The translations under genes were made by a program, and so were the position numbers. A stretch of 64,000 nucleotides of DNA from NCBI GenBank assembly GCA_028872015.1, contig JAGWLO010000012.1:1-64000 (forward strand). Reading direction: 5' to 3'. Of the stretch, positions 1-8,548 are shown one piece after another. Numbering within the stretch: position 1 is the stretch's first letter; each line of letters begins with the position of its first letter. The notes under the pieces are model-generated. The model saw only the letters and a program-made list of their open reading frames with translations. It made no database searches and had not been told where the DNA came from. This stretch comes from Burkholderiales bacterium (GTDB lineage Bacteria; Pseudomonadota; Gammaproteobacteria; Burkholderiales; Burkholderiaceae_C).

Positions 1-1646
1 AGCCGGTCGCGCAGCACCTTCAGCGCCTGCGGCTCGGCCTCGGCCAGCACGCCGGCGAAGCCTTCCTCGTGCAGGCCGTAGCGGCCGGCGCGGCCGGCGA
101 TCTGGTGCACCTCGGATTCGTCGAGCAGCCGGTCGGCCGCGCCGTCGTACTTGGTCATGGTGCTGAACAGCACGCGCTGGATCGGCAGGTTCAGGCCCAT
201 GCCGATGGCGTCGGTGGCGACCAGGATGTGCGAGGCCCCGGTGGCGAAGCGTTCGGCCTCGCGCCGGCGCACTTCGGGCGGCAGCGCGCCGTAGATCACG
301 CTCACCGGATGGCCGGCAGCGGCGATCTGGTCGCGCAGCATCAGCACGTCGCGGCGGCTGAAGGCCACCACCGCGTCGCCCAGCTTCAGCGCCGCCACCG
401 GCACCGCGCGCGCCAGCAGCTGCACATGCTGCTTGCGCTCGAAGTGGCGCACCGTGCAGCCTTCGCCGCACAGGCCCAGCAGGTTCTCGATCGCCGGCAC
501 CGCGTAGGCGCTGCAGATGACGATCACTTCCTTCGCCGGCACCGCCACGATGGCCTGCGTCCAGGCCCAGCCGCGCGCCGGGTCGAAGATCATCTGCGCC
601 TCGTCGATCACGGCCACGTCGATCGGCGTGTTGGTGGCCACCATCTCGATCGTGCTGCTGACCACGCGGGCGCCGTCGGCCGGCACGTTCTCCTCGCCGG
701 TGAGCAGCGAGCAGGGCACGCCGCGCGCCACCAGCCGGTCGCGCCCTTCCAGCGCCAGCAGGCGCAGCGGGGCCAGGTAGGCGCCGTCCAGCGCCTGCGC
801 CAGGCGCTCGAAGGCGGCGTGCGTCTTGCCGCTGTTCGGCGGGCCCACGTACAGCGTCACGCGGCGCTGCAGCCGGCGCGCCTTCTGGAAGGTGTCGGGG
901 TAGCCCTGGAAGGCCAGCTCGCTGTTCAGGCTCTGCAGCGTGTCGAGCTCGGCCACCGCGTGCTCCCAGCGTTCCTGGGCCCGGCTGCAGGCCGCCTTCA
1001 GCGCCTCCAGCGGCTGCGGCGTGGCGCATTCGCTCTGCAGCCGCGGCAGCAGCGAGGCCAGGTGCTGCGGACGCACGCGGCGGCTTTGCTCGACCAGCGA
1101 GGCCAGGAAGCCGCCCAGCTCGACCGCCTGCGGGTGCGGCGGCGGGGGGCCGAGCGCGGCGCGCAGCGCGCCGGCATCGCCATCGCGGTAGTAGGCCCAC
1201 ACGGCGTCGGCGTCGATGGCCACGCGGAAGAGCACCGGCACCTTCCAGCCCGGCTCGGGCAAGGTCAGCGCGTGGCTGATCAGGCGCGTCCATTCGCCGG
1301 CACGCCGCTGCACACCCAGGCCCTCGAGCGCGGTGGTCCGCGCCTGCAGCAGCGGCCGCGCCTCGGGGCCGCTGCCGACGGCGTCCAGGTGCGCCAGCGC
1401 GCTGTCGATCAGCGCCGGCGCGATCCAGCGGCTGGGGCGCTGGCCGGGCACGCTCTTCTGCAGCAGCACCAGGCCGAGCCGGTCCAGGTGCTGCTCGAAG
1501 CCCGGGCTGCCCTCGGCCAGGTAGTCGGCCGGCTTGACCACCTGGGGCAGCACGTAGGCGGCCTGGCGCAGGCGGGCGATCTGTTCCTTGGCGATGTGCG
1601 GCGGCAGCCGCTCGGCGTGGCGGGGGGTGGGCAGGGTCAGGGGCAT
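1..1646 (-). CDS. SUV3-type DEAD/DEAH-box RNA helicase (partial, 3' end outside window)
   Basis: I translated the complement of the left edge: an open frame of 548 codons begins at an ATG at 1646 and runs off the window. Residues 268-275 read GPPNSGKT (Walker A) and 348-351 DEAQ (motif II). A helicase C half follows, with a VATDAIGMGLN block and a QIAGRAGRYG motif VI. This layout, with a roughly 250-residue N-terminal region before the P-loop, is that of the SUV3/mitochondrial degradosome helicase family, which in bacteria is a probable RNA unwindase. Its start lies 47 bp from that of dbpA on the other strand, so the two share a promoter region. The C-terminus cannot be judged. The long + strand ORF over it (69-1697) is a GC shadow. 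Confidence 0.85.
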   Translation of the reverse strand, partial: MPLTLPTPRHAERLPPHIAKEQIARLRQAAYVLPQVVKPADYLAEGSPGFEQHLDRLGLVLLQKSVPGQRPSRWIAPALIDSALAHLDAVGSGPEARPLLQARTTALEGLGVQRRAGEWTRLISHALTLPEPGWKVPVLFRVAIDADAVWAYYRDGDAGALRAALGPPPPHPQAVELGGFLASLVEQSRRVRPQHLASLLPRLQSECATPQPLEALKAACSRAQERWEHAVAELDTLQSLNSELAFQGYPDTFQKARRLQRRVTLYVGPPNSGKTHAAFERLAQALDGAYLAPLRLLALEGRDRLVARGVPCSLLTGEENVPADGARVVSSTIEMVATNTPIDVAVIDEAQMIFDPARGWAWTQAIVAVPAKEVIVICSAYAVPAIENLLGLCGEGCTVRHFERKQHVQLLARAVPVAALKLGDAVVAFSRRDVLMLRDQIAAAGHPVSVIYGALPPEVRRREAERFATGASHILVATDAIGMGLNLPIQRVLFSTMTKYDGAADRLLDESEVHQIAGRAGRYGLHEEGFAGVLAEAEPQALKVLRDR

Positions 1647-1656
1647 CGGGGGTGGA

Positions 1657-1688
1657 TTGTCGGGCCAGCCGGGCGGGGCGCCGACAAT
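1657..1688 (+). promoter_or_regulatory. Candidate promoter of dbpA
   Basis: TTGTCG at 1657-1662 and GACAAT at 1683-1688 are spaced 20 bp apart. The -10-like hexamer ends 5 bp before the ATG at 1694, so a transcript from it would be almost leaderless. Similar ACAAT hexamers sit just before other starts in the window (8497, 61621, 63364). Weak -35; prediction by eye only. Confidence 0.3.
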
Positions 1689-1693
1689 CGAGC

Positions 1694-3127
1694 ATGAGCA
1701 CCACCGACCGCGCCACCCGCACCGACGGCCCCGCCCCGTTCACCAGCCTGCCCCTGTCCGCGGCCATGCAGCACAACCTGCAGCAGCTGGGCTACGCCAC
1801 GATGACGCCGATCCAGGCCGCCACGCTGCCGCTGGCCCTGGCCGGGCACGACCTGATCGCGCAGGCGCGCACCGGCAGCGGCAAGACGGCGGCGTTCTCC
1901 ATCGCGCTGCTGATGCGGCTGGTGCCGCGCCGGGCCGAGACGCCGGGGCCGGCGAGCGTTCAGGCGCTGGTGCTGTGCCCCACGCGCGAGCTGGCCGACC
2001 AGGTGACGCACGAGCTGCGCCGCCTGGCGCGCGCCGAGGACAACCTGAAGGTGCTCACGCTGTGCGGCGGCGCCACGATGCGGCCGCAGCTGGCCAGCCT
2101 GGCCCATGGCGCGCAGGTGGTGGTGGGCACGCCGGGACGCATCCTGGACCACCTGGCGCGCGGCAGCCTGGATCTCGCGGCGCTGAACACGCTGGTGCTG
2201 GACGAGGCCGATCGCATGCTCGACATGGGTTTCCACGACGACATCGCGGCCGTGGCCCGGCAGTGCCCGGCGCAGCGCCAGACGCTGCTGTTCTCGGCCA
2301 CCTACCCCGAAGGCATCGCCCGGCTGAGCGCGGCCCTGATGCGCCAGCCGCGCGAGGTCAAGCTCAGCCAGGCGCCCGCCGCGACCCAGATCCGCCAGCG
2401 CTTCTACGAGGTGCGCGAAGACGAACGGCTGCACGCCGTGGGCCTGCTGCTGGACCACTACCGCCCGGTGGGCACGCTGGCCTTCTGCAACACCAAGCAG
2501 CAGTGCCGCGACCTGATGGCGGTGCTGCGCGCCCAGGGCTACGTGGCGCTCGAGCTGCACGGCGATCTCGAGCAGCGCGAGCGCGACCAGGTGCTGGTGC
2601 GCTTTGCCAACCGCAGTGCCAGCGTGCTGGTGGCCACCGACCTGGCCGCGCGCGGGCTGGACATCGCGCAGCTCGAGGCCGTGATCAACGTCGAGATCAC
2701 GCCCGAGCCGGCCACGCACACGCACCGCATCGGCCGCACCGGCCGCGTCGATGCGGCGGGCTGGGCCTTCAGCCTGGCCAGCCTGGACGAGATGGGCCGC
2801 GTCGGGGCCATCGAGCAGGCGCTCGGCTTCGCCTCCGAGTGGCACCCGCTGGCCGAGCTCACGCCGGCCGGCGGCGCGCCGCTGCAGCCGCCGATGCAGA
2901 CCCTGCAGATCCTGGGCGGCCGCAAGGAGAAGATCCGCGCCGGCGACGTGCTGGGCGCGCTGACCAAGGACCTGGGCCTGGTCGCGGCGCAGGTGGGCAA
3001 GATCAACGTCAACGACTACGCCACCTATGTCGCGGTCGAGCGCGGCGCGGCCGCGCAGGTGCTGCACAAGCTCGCGGCGGGCAAGATCAAGGGCCGCAGC
3101 GTCAAGGTGCGCCTGCTCGAAGGCTGA
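1694..3127 (+). CDS. dbpA: ATP-dependent RNA helicase DbpA
   Basis: A 477-residue DEAD-box helicase that in E. coli acts on 23S rRNA during large-subunit assembly. Visible are a Q-motif region (TPIQAATLP), Walker A ARTGSGKT at 58-65, DEAD within LVLDEADRML, SAT (LLFSATYP), and motif VI HRIGRTGR. The last ~75 residues (GGRKEKIRAGDVLGAL onwards) match the DbpA-specific RRM-like domain that binds hairpin 92 of 23S rRNA, which separates it from RhlE or SrmB. I chose the ATG at 1694. The frame is open 14 codons upstream to 1652, but that extension would overlap the probable promoter and looks non-coding. The gene diverges from the SUV3-like helicase. Confidence 0.92.
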   Translation: MSTTDRATRTDGPAPFTSLPLSAAMQHNLQQLGYATMTPIQAATLPLALAGHDLIAQARTGSGKTAAFSIALLMRLVPRRAETPGPASVQALVLCPTRELADQVTHELRRLARAEDNLKVLTLCGGATMRPQLASLAHGAQVVVGTPGRILDHLARGSLDLAALNTLVLDEADRMLDMGFHDDIAAVARQCPAQRQTLLFSATYPEGIARLSAALMRQPREVKLSQAPAATQIRQRFYEVREDERLHAVGLLLDHYRPVGTLAFCNTKQQCRDLMAVLRAQGYVALELHGDLEQRERDQVLVRFANRSASVLVATDLAARGLDIAQLEAVINVEITPEPATHTHRIGRTGRVDAAGWAFSLASLDEMGRVGAIEQALGFASEWHPLAELTPAGGAPLQPPMQTLQILGGRKEKIRAGDVLGALTKDLGLVAAQVGKINVNDYATYVAVERGAAAQVLHKLAAGKIKGRSVKVRLLEG

Positions 3128-3147
3128 TCGGCTGAAGTGCCGCACGG

Positions 3148-3172
3148 CCGGGCCGGCAGCGGGTCGGCCCGG
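3148..3172 (+). terminator. GC-rich hairpin after dbpA, terminator-like
   Basis: An 8-bp perfect inverted repeat (CCGGGCCG at 3148-3155, CGGCCCGG at 3165-3172) with a 9-nt loop lies 20 bp after the dbpA stop. It has no T-run, so intrinsic termination is uncertain. Confidence 0.35.
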
Positions 3173-3235
3173 GCGCCGCACCCTGCGCGCTGTAGTTAAA
3201 TGGCGCATGTCCCTGCCGCATGCCGCCAGCGCCGG

Positions 3236-6200
3236 ATGAACGGACCCACCGCGCCCCAGGGCGAGATCGCCGCCGTTGCGGACGCCGCCGTTGCGGTCGT
3301 CGCGGCCGGCAGCGGCCGGCGCCACTACCTCACCGTCCTCTTCGCCGACCTGTCCGACTCCACCGAGATCGGCACCGATCTCGAAGCCGAGCTCTACGCC
3401 CAGCTGCTGGGCGAGGTGCGCGGCGCCATGCGCGAGATCGTGGCCCGCCACGGCGGCCGCATCGCGCGGCTGCAGGGCGACGGCGTGCTGGCCGTGTTCG
3501 GCCTGTCGGCGCCGGGCGAGGACGACGGCCGCCGCGCCTGCGAGGCCGCGCTCGACCTGCACGCGGCCGTGGCGCAGATGGCGCTGCGGCTGCCCGGGCG
3601 CGCGCCGGTGCCGCTGGCGCTGCACTCGGGCATCCACGCCGGGCTCACCTACGTGCTGGCCGGCAGCGCCGAGGTGGGCGCGATGGACCTGGTGGGCGAC
3701 GTGCCCAACGTGGCCGCGCGCCTGTCCGGCCTGGCTCGCCGCGGGGAGATCGTGGTCAGCACCCAGACCCTGGGCGCCGCGGTCCACTTCTTCGAGGCCA
3801 CGGCCCCCGAAAGCGCCAGCCTGCGCGGCCGCAGCCGCCCGCTGCCGATCTGCCGCGTGCTGCGCCGGCAGGCGATGCCGCGGCGCTTCGAGGCGCGCGC
3901 GGTGCGCGGGCTGGCGCCCTTCATCGGCCGTGCGGCCGAGACCGCCGACCTCGAGGCGGCGCTGGCCGCCGCCGCTGCCGGCCTGCCGCAATGCGCGGCC
4001 GTGATCGGCGGGCCGGGGCTGGGCAAGACGCGGCTGGTCGAGGAACTGATGCAGGCCGCGCGCGAGCGCGGCCTGACGGTGCTGCACGGCTACTGCGAAA
4101 GCTATCTCGGCGCCGAGCCGCTGCAGCCCTTCCTGCAGATCCTGCGCACCGTGATCGGGCTGGCTCCCGGCGCCCCCGCGGCCGCCGCGGCGCGGCAGGC
4201 CGAGGCGGCGCTGACGACGCAGCTCGGCCTGGGCGCCGACAGCGCCGCTGCGCTGCGGCGCGCGCTGTCGCTGCCGCTGCCGGGCGACGAGGGGCGGCGC
4301 ACCGATGGCGGCAGCACGGTGGCCGCGGTGGCGCGGATGGTCGAGCGGCTGGCCGCGGACGCGCCGGTGCTGCTGGTGCTGGACGACTGGCAATGGGCCG
4401 ACGAGCACAGCCAGCGCGTGCTCGACGGCATCCTGGCCCTGGCCGCGCCGGTCTGCGCCGTGCTGGTGACGCGGCCCGATGGCGAAGCCACCAGCCTGCT
4501 GCCGCACGCCGCCCGGCGCATCGAGCTCGCGCCGCTCGCGCTGGCGCAGACGCAGCAGGCGCTGGCGCACCTGCTGCCCGGCGCCGATCCCTTCGCGGTG
4601 GCCGAGATCCACCGCTACGCCGGCGGCGTGCCGCTGTTCATCGAGGAGCTGTGCCACTCGATGGCGGCGCCGAGGCCGCTGGGCGCGCCGGCCGACACCG
4701 CCGAGCGCGCGGCCTGGCTGGCGGCGCTGGTGGTGTCGCGGGTGGAGCGGCTGCCGGCGCCGCAGCGCCGCGTCGTGCAGGCCGCGGCCGTCATCGGCAC
4801 GCTGTTCCCGGTCTGGCTGCTCGAGCGGCTCACCGGCTGCGGCGAGGACGCGCCGGTGCTGCGCTCGCTGGCGGCCGCCGACCTGGTGTTCCCGTCGGCG
4901 CAGGCCGGGGTGCTGCGCTTCAAGCACGGCGTCACGCGCGACGTGATCTACGAGGCCGTGGGCCTGCACGAGCGCCAGGCCCTGCACCTGCAGGTGGCAC
5001 AGGCGCTGCGCGAACGCGGCGAGGACGGCAGCCAGGAAGACCTGTTCGAGGCCCTGGCCTACCAGTACGCCGCCGGTGGCCAGCCGGTGGAGGCGGCGAG
5101 ATTCGCCGAGCTGGCCGGCGACAAGGCGGCCGCGGCCTTCGCGCTCGATCGCGCGCGGGCCCAGTACGCGGCGGCGCTGCAGGCGCTGGACGCGCTGGCC
5201 CCCTTGTCGCGCGCCGACCGGCTGCGCTGGTGCCGGCTGGCCGAGAAGCTGGGACTGGCCTGCGTGTTCGATCCGCTGGCGCTGGCCGACGGCGTGAGCC
5301 TGTTCGAGCGCAGCCTGGCCCTGGCCGAGAGCACCGGCGATGCGCCTGCCGTCGCCCGCGCCCGCTACTGGCTGGGCTATCTGCACTACGCCCGCGGCCA
5401 GACGGTGGCCGCACTGGCGCATTGCCAGGCCGCGCTGGCGATGGCCGAGCAGCTGGGCGACGAGCGCCTGGCCGCCCAGGTGCGCGCCACCCTGGGCCAG
5501 GCGCTGCAGTGCGCCGCCGACTACGAGCGCGCCCTGCCGCTGATCGACGCCGCGCTCGACCTCAAGCGTGCCCGCGGCCGCCCCGGCAGCAGCATCGCCG
5601 TGGGCTCGGCCTATGCGCTGGCCTGCAAGGGCGCGATGCTGGGGGACCGCGGGCATTTCGGTGCCGCCGACGAGTGCTTCGCCCAGGCCCTGGAGCTGCT
5701 GGGTGACAGCACGCACCTGGTCGGCAGCTCGGTGCGCAACTGGGCCAGCTGCACCTGGCAATGGCAGGGCCGTTGGGCCGATGCCGAGCGCATCGCCGCC
5801 GACTCCATGCGTGTGGCCGAGCAGGGCAAGAGCCGCCAGCTGCTGGCCATGAGCCGGGCCCTGTGGGGCCATGCCCAGTGGATGGCGCAGGCCGAGCGTG
5901 GTGACGATGGCGAACCCGGTCGCGCCGACGCTGACGGGGGCCTGCAGGCGGTGCTGGACGCCACGCGCTGGATCGAAGAGCGCCGCGGCGCGCTGGTCAC
6001 CTCGCTCAACTACGGCTACCTGGTCAACGGCGCGGTGGCCGAAGGCCGGCTGGCCGATGCGCGCCGGCACGCCGCGCGGCTGTGGCAGCGGGCGCGCCAG
6101 CGCGACCGCCTGGGCGAGGCCATGGGCTGCCGCGCCCTGGCCCGGCATGCGGCTCGGCAGGGCGATTTCGCCCGTGCCGAGCGCTGGCTGGCGCAGGCCG

Positions 6201-6397
6201 CGCGCGCCGCCACCGCACGCGGCTCACCGCACGAACAGGCCGCCAACACTCTGTACCGCGCCGAAGTGCTGGCGCTGCGCGGCCCGGGCCATCGCGGGCC
6301 GGCGCAGCGCGCGCTCGACGAGGCGCAGGCCGCGTTCGAGGCGTTGGGCATGGCCTGGCACCGGCTGCAGGCCGAGGCCTTGCGCGCGCGCCTGTAG
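3236..6397 (+). CDS. Class III nucleotide cyclase domain-AAA ATPase-TPR signalling protein
   Basis: A 1053-residue cytoplasmic protein. Residues ~31-200 form a class III adenylate/guanylate cyclase homology domain: LFADLSDS with metal-binding Asp at 38, and GDG at 81-83 with the second Asp at 82. A STAND/AAA_16-like ATPase follows, with Walker A GGPGLGKT at 258-265 and a Walker B-like LLVLDDWQWAD. From about residue 600 to the end it is alanine-rich helical repeats of TPR character. This architecture is common in Burkholderiales and actinobacteria, where it is assumed to couple peptide or protein sensing to cyclic nucleotide signalling; substrate and trigger are unknown. I prefer ATG 3236 over the in-frame ATG at 3200, which overlaps an AT-rich promoter-like patch (TAGTTAAAT, 3193-3201). 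Confidence 0.85.
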   Translation: MNGPTAPQGEIAAVADAAVAVVAAGSGRRHYLTVLFADLSDSTEIGTDLEAELYAQLLGEVRGAMREIVARHGGRIARLQGDGVLAVFGLSAPGEDDGRRACEAALDLHAAVAQMALRLPGRAPVPLALHSGIHAGLTYVLAGSAEVGAMDLVGDVPNVAARLSGLARRGEIVVSTQTLGAAVHFFEATAPESASLRGRSRPLPICRVLRRQAMPRRFEARAVRGLAPFIGRAAETADLEAALAAAAAGLPQCAAVIGGPGLGKTRLVEELMQAARERGLTVLHGYCESYLGAEPLQPFLQILRTVIGLAPGAPAAAAARQAEAALTTQLGLGADSAAALRRALSLPLPGDEGRRTDGGSTVAAVARMVERLAADAPVLLVLDDWQWADEHSQRVLDGILALAAPVCAVLVTRPDGEATSLLPHAARRIELAPLALAQTQQALAHLLPGADPFAVAEIHRYAGGVPLFIEELCHSMAAPRPLGAPADTAERAAWLAALVVSRVERLPAPQRRVVQAAAVIGTLFPVWLLERLTGCGEDAPVLRSLAAADLVFPSAQAGVLRFKHGVTRDVIYEAVGLHERQALHLQVAQALRERGEDGSQEDLFEALAYQYAAGGQPVEAARFAELAGDKAAAAFALDRARAQYAAALQALDALAPLSRADRLRWCRLAEKLGLACVFDPLALADGVSLFERSLALAESTGDAPAVARARYWLGYLHYARGQTVAALAHCQAALAMAEQLGDERLAAQVRATLGQALQCAADYERALPLIDAALDLKRARGRPGSSIAVGSAYALACKGAMLGDRGHFGAADECFAQALELLGDSTHLVGSSVRNWASCTWQWQGRWADAERIAADSMRVAEQGKSRQLLAMSRALWGHAQWMAQAERGDDGEPGRADADGGLQAVLDATRWIEERRGALVTSLNYGYLVNGAVAEGRLADARRHAARLWQRARQRDRLGEAMGCRALARHAARQGDFARAERWLAQAARAATARGSPHEQAANTLYRAEVLALRGPGHRGPAQRALDEAQAAFEALGMAWHRLQAEALRARL

Positions 6398-6470
6398 CGA
6401 TCGCGGCGGTGGCGTGCGGCGCGCTGGCGCCCGCATCCCCCAACCTTGCACGTAGATCCGAATTAGGGCA

Positions 6471-6499
6471 TTGACACCCCCGCACCGCGGGAATTCACT
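6471..6499 (+). promoter_or_regulatory. Possible promoter upstream of the 6629 gene
   Basis: A perfect TTGACA lies at 6471-6476, in a 231-bp gap after the cyclase gene. The matching -10 is poor (TTCACT at 6494-6499, 17-bp spacing). It would give a leader of about 120 nt containing the tandem hairpins at 6557-6587. Confidence 0.35.
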
Positions 6500-6556
6500 G
6501 CGCCCACCCGTCGGCAACCGACCCGCGCACCCGTTGCAGCACGCTCCGCGGTGCAG

Positions 6557-6587
6557 GCCCGGCAGCCGGGCACGGCCGCGAGGCCGT
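6557..6587 (+). other. Tandem hairpins in the leader of the 6629 gene
   Basis: Two perfect stem-loops lie back to back: GCCCGG/CCGGGC around CAG (6557-6571) and ACGGCC/GGCCGT around GCGA (6572-6587). They lie roughly 25 bp before an AAAGGA ribosome-binding site. They could be a terminator/attenuator pair or simply GC-rich chance; there is no T-run. Confidence 0.35.
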
Positions 6588-6628
6588 CACGGGACGTTCG
6601 AGGACGCGTCCGTCAAAGGAGTGTTTGC

Positions 6629-6910
6629 ATGGCAACGAGAAAGAGTTCCGCCAACGCGGCACGCACCGGCAGCAAGCGGGCCGGCACGCCCACCGACGCC
6701 AGCGCCGGCGGCACCCGCGCGGCCGCCCGGGCCGACCACACGCCCAGTGCGGCCGACCTCGATCTGCGCGACCGCCTGAAGGCCGGGCCGCGACGACCGG
6801 CCGGGCCGCCGCTGGTGGGCGACATCCTCACCCGCGCCGCGATGGATGCCCTGCGCGACGAGGTCGTGCCCGAGCCCACCGATCCCAAGAACCGCCGCGC
6901 GAGGAAGTGA
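6629..6910 (+). CDS. Small basic protein of unknown function
   Basis: A 93-residue protein starting at ATG 6629, 7 bp after an AAAGGAG-type ribosome-binding site; this decides the start over the in-frame ATG at 6551. The first 50 residues are low-complexity, rich in Ala, Arg, Ser and Thr. The second half (LVGDILTRAAMDALRDEVVP) looks like a short amphipathic helix followed by a charged tail. I do not recognise a family and see no signal peptide or membrane segment. It ends 2 bp before the next ATG, so it is almost certainly co-translated with the beta-propeller-like gene downstream. The function may depend on that partner. Confidence 0.6.
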   Translation: MATRKSSANAARTGSKRAGTPTDASAGGTRAAARADHTPSAADLDLRDRLKAGPRRPAGPPLVGDILTRAAMDALRDEVVPEPTDPKNRRARK

Positions 6911-6912
6911 CC

Positions 6913-8121
6913 ATGGCCCTCACCCTGCTTCAGAACATCGGGCTCGGCGATGCCGCCACCAGCCAGACCACGTCCTCGGTCTGCGAGCCCACGGCCGCGG
7001 CCAACGAGCGCCAGCTCTTCATGACGGGCAACTGGTTCGCCAGCAGCTCGGCCGACGGCGGCGCCAGCTGGAACTTCGTCAACCCCTTCAACCGCTTCCC
7101 GGCCAGTGCCGGCGGCTTCTGCTGCGACCAGGTGGTGCTCTACAACGCGCGCCACCGCATCTGGATCTGGCTGCTGCAGTACTCGCAGGGCAGCAACGGC
7201 GAGAACCTGTTCCGGCTGGCGATCTCGCGCGAGGCCAGCTTCGGCAGCTGGTACTACTGGGACTTCACGCCGCGTGGTGTCAGCAGCACTTGGGCGGGCA
7301 ACTGGTTCGACTACCCCGACATGGCCTGCACCGACGCCCACCTCGGCGTCAGCTTCAACATGTTCAAGGGCAACGCCTGGCAGCGGGCGGCGGTGTTCCG
7401 CTTTCCACTGGCCACGCTGGCCGCCGGCACCTCGCTCGGCTATCGATCGTGGGCCACCACCGGCAACGGCTCGATCCGCCTGTGCCGAGGCCCCGGAGCC
7501 ACCCTGTTCATGGGCAGCCACAACAGCGCCAGCCAGATCCGGGTGCTGCGATGGCCCGACAGCAGCACCGGCATCAGCTGGAGCGACGTGAACGTGCGCT
7601 CGTGGTCGGGCGGCGCCTACGCCGCCCCCGGACCGGGCGGCGTCAACTGGCTGGGGCGGCTCGACCCACGCATCACCGGGGCCTGGGTCGGGGCCGGCAC
7701 CCTGGGCTTCATGTGGTCGGCCAATCGCGACGGCAGCCACCCGCTGCCGTACATCCGGGTCGCGCGCATCCGGCAGTCGGGCTTCACGCTGCTCGACGAG
7801 CCCGACATCTGGAGCCGCACCTCGGCCTGGGCCTACCCCGCGGCGGCGGCCAACGCGGCGGGCGCGGTAGGTTTCAGCGCCTTCTACGGGGGTGGCGCGC
7901 GCCACCCCGGGCATGTGGTGGGCGTGAAGTCGGCCACCGGCTGGGATACCACGCTCACCAGCACCAGCACCCACAGCCCGCCCGACCAGGCCTGGGGCGA
8001 TTACCTGTCATGCACGCCGCACAACGCCAGCAGCGCGCAGTGGGTGGCCTCGGGCTACACGCTGCGGGGCGGCACCGCGCGACGCAACATCGAACCTCGC
8101 TACGTCCGCTTCCGTGCCTGA
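6913..8121 (+). CDS. Unknown protein, probable beta-propeller (sialidase/BNR-like repeats)
   Basis: A 402-residue protein rich in Trp, Gly, Ser and Asn, with recurring short strands. Its N-terminal part reads like a sialidase-type blade (SSADGGASWNFVNPF, compare the Asp-box S-x-D-x-G-x-x-W). Further Trp-containing blade-like segments recur through the length (for example SSTGISWSDV). I see no signal peptide of standard form, although export cannot be excluded. Catalytic residues of sialidases are not evident, so this is more likely a binding or structural propeller. It sits 2 bp after the 6629 gene and 13 bp before a small membrane protein, and shares strand with the DyP-P450 fusion 0.4 kb downstream. 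Confidence 0.6.
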   Translation: MALTLLQNIGLGDAATSQTTSSVCEPTAAANERQLFMTGNWFASSSADGGASWNFVNPFNRFPASAGGFCCDQVVLYNARHRIWIWLLQYSQGSNGENLFRLAISREASFGSWYYWDFTPRGVSSTWAGNWFDYPDMACTDAHLGVSFNMFKGNAWQRAAVFRFPLATLAAGTSLGYRSWATTGNGSIRLCRGPGATLFMGSHNSASQIRVLRWPDSSTGISWSDVNVRSWSGGAYAAPGPGGVNWLGRLDPRITGAWVGAGTLGFMWSANRDGSHPLPYIRVARIRQSGFTLLDEPDIWSRTSAWAYPAAAANAAGAVGFSAFYGGGARHPGHVVGVKSATGWDTTLTSTSTHSPPDQAWGDYLSCTPHNASSAQWVASGYTLRGGTARRNIEPRYVRFRA

Positions 8122-8134
8122 GGAGAGCCGAACC

Positions 8135-8353
8135 ATGTACGACCTGATCTCCAGACTGCCGGCGCGCCAGCTGCTGCTGCGCCAGGCCCCCACGCTCGTC
8201 GGTGCGCTGGCCATCGCCGAGATGTTCTACAAGTGGCACAGCTTCCTGCTCGAGACCGGCGGCTTCCTGCTCACCTGGTTCGTGCTGGATGCGCTGGTCA
8301 GCGTGATCGAGCGCGCCTTCGCCCGCGGCGCGCGCACCGGGCCGCCACGCTAG
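8135..8353 (+). CDS. Small membrane protein of unknown function
   Basis: A 72-residue protein (ATG 8135, preceded by GAGGAG) with two hydrophobic stretches: roughly residues 20-34 (LVGALAIAEMF) and 40-58 (LETGGFLLTWFVLDALV). It ends in a basic tail. It is the third gene of a tight set (13 bp after the beta-propeller-like gene). No family recognised. It could be a small membrane anchor or holin-like protein; nothing in the sequence decides this. Confidence 0.6.
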   Translation: MYDLISRLPARQLLLRQAPTLVGALAIAEMFYKWHSFLLETGGFLLTWFVLDALVSVIERAFARGARTGPPR

Positions 8354-8471
8354 CCCGTGGGGAGCGGCGCGCCGGCCCTCAGATCAAGCCGTGCCGCTTC
8401 AGCCGGTGCGCCGGTGCGCGCGTGAAAGCCCCGGCCGGCGTGCCGCTTCGTCCATCCGCCGGCCCGACGGG

Positions 8472-8502
8472 TTGACTGCGGGCCGTCCCACCCGCACACA
8501 AT
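8472..8502 (+). promoter_or_regulatory. Candidate sigma-70 promoter of the DyP-P450 fusion gene
   Basis: TTGACT (8472-8477) and CACAAT (8497-8502) are separated by 19 bp. Start of transcription would fall near 8509, 40 bp before the ATG at 8549. This also argues that the in-frame ATG at 8501, inside the -10, is not the start codon. Confidence 0.5.
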
Positions 8503-8548
8503 GGCCTGCGCCGTGGGAGCGGCAGCGGCCAGACGGCGGGAGGGCGGC

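Noticed and set aside
69-1697. 542-residue + strand ORF and other long antisense ORFs (for example minus 1637-6148, minus 8399-12196, minus 13848-19604 beyond the radical SAM gene)
   Set aside because: Their composition is dominated by Arg/His/Gln/Ala runs without family motifs, and each lies opposite a gene with clear catalytic motifs. They result from third-position GC bias.
6436-6451. CCCCCAACCTTGCAC upstream of the 6629 gene resembles CCCCCAACCCTTGCAC at about 58029 upstream of the Met-rich gene
   Set aside because: Two copies differing by an inserted C in a 64-kb GC-rich window, with no wider similarity, may be chance. I could not tie either to a known site.
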